Source: JANQQJ01 sp046290575 (GTDB lineage: Bacteria; Pseudomonadota; Alphaproteobacteria; SMXS01). Taken from it: a DNA stretch of 64,000 bases. The translations under genes and the position numbers were made by a program. The DNA is taken from NCBI GenBank assembly GCA_046290575.1, contig JBKAGX010000002.1:62001-126000 (forward strand), read 5' to 3'. Below the pieces are notes generated by a model. That model had not been told where the DNA came from. It did no database searches and saw only the letters and a program-made list of their open reading frames with translations. Below, one piece after another: positions 34,501 to 43,500 of this stretch; position 1 is the first letter of the stretch; every line of letters starts with the position of its first letter.

Positions 34501-37500
34501 CGGTGGCAACAACACGATCACCAACGAAGGGTTGATTATCACTGCGCCCGGCGACTTTGACGTCACCAAAGGGCCTCTCGGGGGGTTCGTTGCCCTCACG
34601 CTCGATAAGGTCGACTTGTCCGGTGCGGAACCTCTCATGGGGCCGGACACTGTCGATGATGCGGGTGCCGGTGGCGATGGCATTAACGCCAATGTCGATG
34701 GCGAAGCCCAGGGTGTCATTACTAATGACGGCCTTACCGTTGGCGGTATAACCGGGCGCATCGTCGCCGAAGATGACGGCATCGAGGTTGGCGATGGCCT
34801 GGAAGGCGATGACCGCCAGCAGGTGCTCAACGTTCGTGGTGGTAACATCTGGGCGCGTGACGATGGTATTCTGGGTGGCGATGACGTTTACGTGTTGAAC
34901 GACGCCACTAGCACCATTGTCTCGCTCGGCGAAACCGATAATGACGGTCGTGGGAGCTTCGGCATCAATCTAGAAAACGGTGCCGAAATCCAGAACGATG
35001 GTCTCATCGCTGGCGACGGCGGCGGTATCAAGGTCAAGAATGCAGCCAACACGCTGAATGATAATGGTGGTGTGGTGAACACCGGCACCATTGACGTGGG
35101 CACGACAGCTGTTCTGCTTGACGGTGACGACAACAACTTCGATAACGAAACCGGCGCACTGGCGCGCGGCATGGATATCGGTGTCGACATCCAGGGCGAC
35201 CGCAACGACGTTGATAATGACGGCACCATCGAAGGCGGCATGACCGCCGGTGTCCGCATTGAGGGCACGTTCAATAGTGTCACGGGCGATGGTCCGATCA
35301 CGGTCACCGACCTGACCCCTGGGGCAGACGGCGACGGGCTGCAGATTATCGGTGGCTCGAATAACGTTGTTGCCATCGATAACGACATTACCGGCGACAA
35401 CCACGGTGTATTTCTTTCGAATACATCGCTGAATAACGTTAATGCCAATACGATCACCGGCCGTGAAGGCGACGGCGTGCACATCACGGGCGGTAACACC
35501 AATGTCGTGACGGCGGATGTGGAAATCATCGGCGATCCCGGCGTTGTCATCCTCAACTCCAGCAACAACGTCGTGAGTGCGCCGCAGATCACCGGTGCCA
35601 ATGGTGGTGTTTCCATCACCAACGGTGTCGGTAATATTGTGACGGCGACGAACGGCGCCGGCACCGGCATCACCGGTAACGCCGGCCCGGGTATCTCCGT
35701 GGTCAATGGCACGCAGAACAACGTGGATAGCTTTGCCGCTGTTTCGGGCACCATAGGTGCGACGCTTCAGGGTACGCAGAACAATGTCGACGTGTTTGGC
35801 GGCAATATCACCGGTACCGCCGGTGATGCCGTTACGCTGAATGGAACCCAGAACAACGTTCAGGTGTTCAACGGTAATGCTTCAGCCACTGGTGGCGATG
35901 CCGTTGATATCACCGGTACGCTCAACAGTGTGAACGTCCTTAACGGAAACGCGATCGGCACCGAAGATGGCGTCGAGATCAACGGATCGACGAACGTCGT
36001 TACGGTTTCTCAGGAAGTAGCCGGTTTGACAGGAACCGGTGTTGCCATTGCTGGCGGCACCAATACCGTTACGGTCGGCGGTCAGGGCATTCTTGGCGCT
36101 GTTGACGGTGTTACCATCAGCGGTGGTGTGCCGGTCGGTGGCATCAACAACCAGGTCAGTACGTCTGGCGCTATTGTTGGTGCTTCGGGGGCTGGCGTTG
36201 TGATCAGCAGCAACAGCAATACCGTCAGCGCAGGTGAGGAAATCACGGGCGGCGACTTCTTTATTCCGGTTATCGGTACGAACGGCGTCGAGATCACAGG
36301 CAACAAGAACACAGTCAGTGCCGGCACGTATATTGATGGTACGGGGGGCACTGGCGTAACCGTCTCGGGCAACGAAAACGAGATCACAACTGGTTCCGCC
36401 ATCATCGGTCGCGCCGGCGATGGCGTCGCGCTTTCGGGCAACGAGAACAAGGTTGTTGTTGGCGGGCTCGGTGTTTCGGGCTCGGAAGATGGTGTGGATA
36501 TCGACGGTAATTTGAACATCGTCGATGTTACCGGCGATATCGCCGGCGGCACCGATTTAGGCGACGATGGCGTGGACATTGACGGTAACGAAAACACCGT
36601 CACCGCTACCGGAACGATTTCTGGTGATCCGGGTGTCCTGATTGCCGGCGACGACAACACCGTGTCCGGTGGTTCTATCGATGGCACGGTGGCCGGTGTT
36701 TCCGTCACGGGTGACGGCAATACGGTTGAGGCCACGGATAATGCGGGTACAGGCATCACCACAGATGCTGGCACCGCTGTCTTCGTTGACGGTGACGGCA
36801 ACACGGTTACATCCGCAGACGTTATCGACTCTGATGGTGGCGACGGTATCGTCATCAGCGGTGGCAACCAGAACAATGGCAACACTGTAACCGGTGACTC
36901 TCTGCAGGCGACCGGCGCTGGCGTTGACATTGATGGCAGCTACAACGTCGTGACGCTCACCACTGGCGGCATTGACTCCGACGGCGCCGGCGGCATGCTG
37001 GCCGGTGACGCCATTAACATTGTTGGCGACTGGAATTCGGTCACCACGGCTGGGTCGGTCTTCACCGCTACAAACGGCATCGTTATTGGCGACCGCAGCG
37101 TTCCGGGTAGTGAAGTTGAGGGTAACGACAACTCGGTCTTTATTGACGGTGACCTGACGGCGACCGGCACGGGTATCGATATCTGGGGTAACCGTAACGG
37201 TGTGACCATTACCGGCACGATGATGACCACGGGCGACGCGTTCAACATTGATGGCGACGCCAATATCCTCGATATCGGCGACATCATCGCCGGTGGGACG
37301 GCTTATGTGGTCGGCAACGACAACAATCTGGATGTTGACAACGTCACGGCCGGCGGCACGGGCATCCGCGCCACGGACCGCAACACGATCTTTGTTGACG
37401 GCAATATCACCTCCGGAACCGCAGGTTCCGGCGGTCACGGCCTTGATCTGGGCGATGACAACACGGTGACGGTCACCGGATACATCGACGCCACGGGTAC

Positions 37501-40500
37501 GCCTGCTGGCAGCGGTGGTGACGGCATCACAGCTGGCAACGGTAATGAGAAGATCCACGTTCTTGGCAGCAATGGCGACGTTGCGATTGCCGCTGCGGGC
37601 ACGGGTCTAAGACTTGGCGACGGCAATGAAGACGTTCTGGTCGAAGGCGACATCGTTGGCGGCACGACCGGTCTGAATGCCGGTAGTTCAAACACCAAAA
37701 TCGACATCAACGGTAGCGTCGCAGGCGGCACTGGCGGTTATGGCGTCATGCTCGGAAGCAACAATCTTGATGTGAACATCGAGGACGAGGTTGTCGGTGG
37801 CACCTTGGGTGGCGTTGTCATGGACGGCAACAACAACTTCACGTCGGGCAACATCGACGGGTCGGCGGGCGGCTTTGCCGGTCTGCGGACCACCAGCGAC
37901 GGCAACAACATCGGCGGCAACAACATCAATGTCGGCACGGTTTCCGTCGAAGATTCCGGCAACGGCTTGAGTCGCGCAGCGGTCGAGCTTGTAGGCGACG
38001 GCAACAATCTGACGTCCGGTGCGATCACCGGCACGGCCAGCGCAGGGAATACCGGCGGCCAGAACGTCTCCGGTTTGACCATTGAGGGCAACTCCAACTC
38101 TGCAACGGTTACGGGGAACGTGTCCGGTGCCTTTGATGGCATTCGGATCGACGGCGACGGCAATACCAATATCTCTGTGACCGGCGACATCATCGGCGAC
38201 AGCGACGGCGATGGTGACGGTGACGGTGTCGGTATCGGCGGTACAGGGAACATTGTCACCGCCACCGGTACGATCTCGGGCGATCCGGGCGTGGTCATTG
38301 TCGGTGACACCAACGCCGTATCCGGTGCCTCGATCACCGGTACAAACGGCGGTGTGTCGATCGACGGCCGTGCCAATGCCGTCGATGCAACCGACGCGCT
38401 TGGCACCGGCATTACCGGCGGCAGCGGCGCCGGCGTTTCGATTGTCGGCGGTGCAGACAGCACCGACAACGTCGTCACCAGCGCGGCCGGGATCAGCGGC
38501 ACCGTCGGTGTCTCCATCGTGGCCGACGACAACACGGTCGACGCAGGCGGCGACATTACTGGTACAAGTGGCGCGGGTGTTGCGATTACCGGCTCCGAGA
38601 ACGAAGTGCGCGGCGTCAACGTTGCCGCGACCGCCGACGGCGTGAACATTAACGGCAACGGCAACGCGGTTACCCTGACCGGTGATATCGGGTCAGCGAT
38701 CACGCGTGTTGGCGGCGACGGCATCGAAATCTCCGGCGACGGGAACTCGGTCACCGCTGCTGATGTCTATGCTTCAATGGTCGGTGTCAACATCACCGGC
38801 AGCATCGACAACACAGTGACGGTCGACAGCATCGACTCGCTTGGCACCGGCGCCATTCTGCAGAGTCAGAATACGCTGAACGTCACCAACAACGTCCTCG
38901 CCGGTGGCGCGGGCATCACCGGCGGTGACCAGAATACGGTCGATGTCGGTGGCACGGTCACAGCCGATGGCGGCAACGCGATTGACCTTGGTGACAACAA
39001 TACGGTCGATACCGGCAACGTTGACTCCAACGCCGGAATCGGCGTGAACCTGGGTTCAAGCAACACTGTCAATATCGGTGATGGCAACGCGGCAACCAAT
39101 AGCGTCGCGGGCACGGCCGGCGGTGTGATTGCTGGTGACGGCAACGACATCACCGTGGTCGGCACGGTCAATGGCGGCAGCGGCGTCGGCGTCAGCCTGG
39201 GCAACAACAATGTCAACTTCACCTCGTCGTCGATCGTCGGTGGTACCGATGGCCTGGTTCTCGGCGACGGCAACACCTCGGTCAATGTGGTCGACGTAAC
39301 TGCTGGCGCCAGTGTGTCGGGCGCCAACGGTGATGGTGTCCGCATGGGCAGCAGCAACGTGGTCGTCATCGAAGGTGACGGCGATGTCACCGGTACGCAG
39401 CAGGGCCTGCAGATTGACGGCTCGAGCAACCAGTTCACCAGTGGCCGGCAGGTCAGCGGTACGCAGACCGGTGTCGATGTCAATGGCGACTCGAACATCG
39501 TGAGCGTCGGTAACATCCTGAGCACGAGCGGCCAGGGCCTGGATATCGATGCCAACCAGAACACGGTGACGGTTGCGACGGGTATCAACAGTGGCGGCGC
39601 CACGGTTGACGACGTTGTCAACGTCAATGGCGACGGCAACATCATCAACCTGAATGGCACTGACAATTCCGGTTCTGGCGATGGCATCGCGGTCAACGGT
39701 TCGGACAATGTCTTCAATATCGAAGGGGCCGAGTTCCTCGGCGTCCTGGACGGTATTGACGGCTTCGACTCGTCCAACACCTTTAACTGGGATGGCGACA
39801 CGCTTATCAATGCCAACGATGACGGCATTGTGCTGGCGTCAAGCGGTCAGCCGGGCGCGCTGGAATCGCTCACCTGGTATGGCACCATCATCGCCGAAGA
39901 TGACGGCATTACCGGTGACCAGGATGGCGACGGCGTGGCCGAGACAGGTGACTTCTGGTCGATCGTCAACATGGGCGAGATCAACGCCAATGAGGAAGGT
40001 GACAACAACGACGGTACGGGCATCAAGCTGAACGACGACAACTATGTCGAAAACACGCTTGACGCCTTGATCACCGGTTACGACGGCATCATGGCCAATG
40101 ACCGGAACACCATCATCAATGACGGCACGATCAACGTTGAAAACGACGGCATCATCGCCAACGATTTCAACTTCATCCAGAACAACTCTGATCTGACGAT
40201 CATTGCGGGTGATGACGGCATCGTGGTTGATGACTTCAACCTGGTCGAAAACAATGGTTCCATTGATGCGGGCGACGCGGGTATCCGCGTTGGCAGCAAC
40301 AACGGCTTCGAAGTTGTACCGGCACAGAACGATGAGCCTGAGTTCATCGCCTCCAATAATGGTGGTGTCTTCAACAGCGGGATCATTACCGCTGGCGGCG
40401 ACGGCATTGATGCCGAAGGCAGTCTGAACCTGATCGTCAATGATGGGGATATCACCGGCGGTGACGACGGTGTTGACATCAATGGAGACGACAACCGGCT

Positions 40501-43500
40501 CTTCAACAACAACAATGCCGGTGACCGTGCGACGATTACCGGTAGTGACGAGGGCGTTGAGGTTGCAGGCGACCGCAACCTGGTCCAGAACTTCGGGCAC
40601 ATTGATGCGGATGATGGCGGTGTCAACGCGAATGGCGCTGACGACGGTGTCGACATCAATGGCAGTGACAACCTTCTGATCAACGCAGCAGGTGCGACGA
40701 TTGAATCGCATGGTGCAGCGTTCCAGAATGATCTCCCTGTCGATGACATCACGCAGAATCTGACAGCGGGTCCGAACTTTGGCGACCCAGTCACTGGTGG
40801 TCCCAACGGTCTGCAGGACTTCACGACCGTGGATGATGGCTTCGGCAACCAGGTGTTTAGTGCTCTGGTGACCGAGGATATCTACGATGGTCGTGGTACC
40901 GGTTCTGACGGTGTCGCCATTGGCGATGAGGACGACGGTCACAGCAATTCCGATGATAATATTGTCGTGAACAGCGGGACGATTTCGGGTGCCGAGGATG
41001 GTGTCGAAATCTACGGCAGTTCCAGCGGCAACATCATCTTCAACGCTGAAGGCGGCCAGATCATCGGTCGGGCTGACGACGGCGTTGAGTTGGAGGATAA
41101 TGCTGACGGTAACTTCATCACCAACTTCGGCACTATCGTCGGTGAAGATAATGGTGTGTTTCTCACCGATGACTCCGACAACAACTTGATCACCAATGCC
41201 AGTAATGAATCGATTACTGGTGGTTCAACCGACTGCGTGATTCAGGGCCGCGATTGTGACGGCATCCGTATCGAGGGTGGGTCGGACAACAACACGATCC
41301 AGAACGGTATTCCTGCACAGGCGGCTGCTCCGACAGTTGTCATCATTCAGGATGATCAGGGACGGGACGTTGCTGTTGCGGGCACGACGGTTGCTCAGGC
41401 TGAACTGGCCGGAACGATTACCGGACAGGATGACGGCATTGACGTTGAAGATTCCAGCGGCACGACCATCAACAATACGGCTTCTAGCCGGATCGAAGGT
41501 ATTCGTGACGACGGCATCGAATTGGACGACGATAGTGTTGTTAACAACGCCGGTACGATCCTGGGCGGTGTGAACTACGTCGGCCAAGACCCGGATGATG
41601 GTGCCAACGGCATCGAAATGAACGATGACAATGCCATCACGTCCATTGGTCTCATCCAGGGAGCCGTGGACGGTATCGACGGTGACGACAACAACGTCAT
41701 CACAAACACCGGTGACATCATCGGTGTGGTCAACGGCGTCGAGGTTGATGACAACAACACCATCAACAACATTACCTTTGACGGGCAATCCGGCCTTATC
41801 CAGGGCGGTATGCACGGCATCATTGCCGACGATAACAACATCGTTAACAACGGCCCCGGGGCGACCATCCAGGTCTCCAACAGCACTGCGGGTGTAGCGT
41901 TCATCGACCTTGACGATCCGTTCAGCGGCGCGAACGAGAATGAGCTCTTTAACCGGGGCAACATTGGCGGCGGCGAATATGGTGTCTGGGTCACCGGTAA
42001 CGGCAACGACCTCTACAACATTGACGACTCTGCTTCTGACAGCAGCTTCGGTCGTGGGCGGATCATCGCCGACAACAACGATAACTACGCCAACGATGTT
42101 GGTGTCGGGATCGTCGGTGATGAGAACTTCCTGTACAATGAAGGTGATATCGAAGGCGAAACGGCCGGTGTGTACATCGGTCAGCAGAGCTGCCTGTCCG
42201 GGTATGACGACGATTGCTTCAACGCTATCGTCAATGCCCCAGGCGGTATCATCACCGTTACAGGTACTGGCGTTCTGGAAAGCCCGGTTGATGATGACGA
42301 TGACCAACAGAATGAAGCCGTTTCCGGCGGCAGCTTTGTTGCAGCCATCGACACCAGCGGTCTGGCCAGCAACACCGGTGACTCGCAAGTCGGCGGTGGT
42401 TCGTTCGGCACGGTTCTCACCTACAACGAAGGTGTGATCGACGGTCGTAACGTTGTTGGCCCGGTTACAGTCGACCTCGTGACCCAGCTTGCCGACGGCA
42501 CCGTGGTCGAAGACGATCCGGATACGGAAGAAGTCGAGGGCGGCCCCGACGGGACCAACGATTTCGATATCGTCGATGAAGTCGCGGTCGAGCGTACGGT
42601 CATCGCACCGCTCACCAACCGGTTTGCCTATTACGGTGGTGAGGGCGTTGATGTCCTGATCAACGGCGAGGCCAATGGTCCGCTGGCTCAGGGTCAAGTT
42701 GTCGATCCCGATGACTTCCTGACCGAAGGCGACGTGTTCGACGCCCTTGGCGACATCATCGGCATTGACGCCGATGATGTTCAGAACGAAACCACCGAAG
42801 GCAGCAGCGAGACTGACGTTGCCTCTGGCGGTGTCATCTACGGTAAGGTCTTCACCGGTGGCGGCGATGATATCGTCGCCCTCGGTACCGGCTCCATCCA
42901 CGACGATCCGAATACGCTTGCCGTCAATGACGGTTACCTGAACGGTGGCCAGGATCTGGCAAACGGCGTACCGGTGGCTCAGCTGGTTGAAGTACCGGTG
43001 CTGGATGATCCGGAAACTGACGAAGACGAGTCCATGGGCGGTACAGCGACCACGATGGCGCTGCAAAACGTCCCGACGGATGGTGTTGATGTCGGTGTCG
43101 ATACCCTGGTTCTCTACGGTGAAGGCACGGGCGATACCCGTGGCCAGCACGGTGGTGTGATTACCGAGTTTGAAGTTCTCGGTAAGACCGGCCCGGGTAC
43201 GTGGGACCTGAATGGATCGACGACAATCGATGGCTTCCAGGAAACCATGTTCATTGGCCTCGATAACGGCGCCGGTGACGGCACTGCCGGTGACGGGATC
43301 GTTGATGAGGAAGTCCTGATGGTGAACCGCACCGTTGGCACAATCATCGAAGAAGGTCGCCTGAATGTCGGTGGCACCGTGATCCAGCCGCTTGATGCGG
43401 ACGGTGACGGTGTCCAGGACATGAACGAAGCTGGTGACTACCTCTTCGAAAGTGTCATTGCCTCCGACGCCGTATTGACCTCGCCGGTGGTAGAGGTCTG

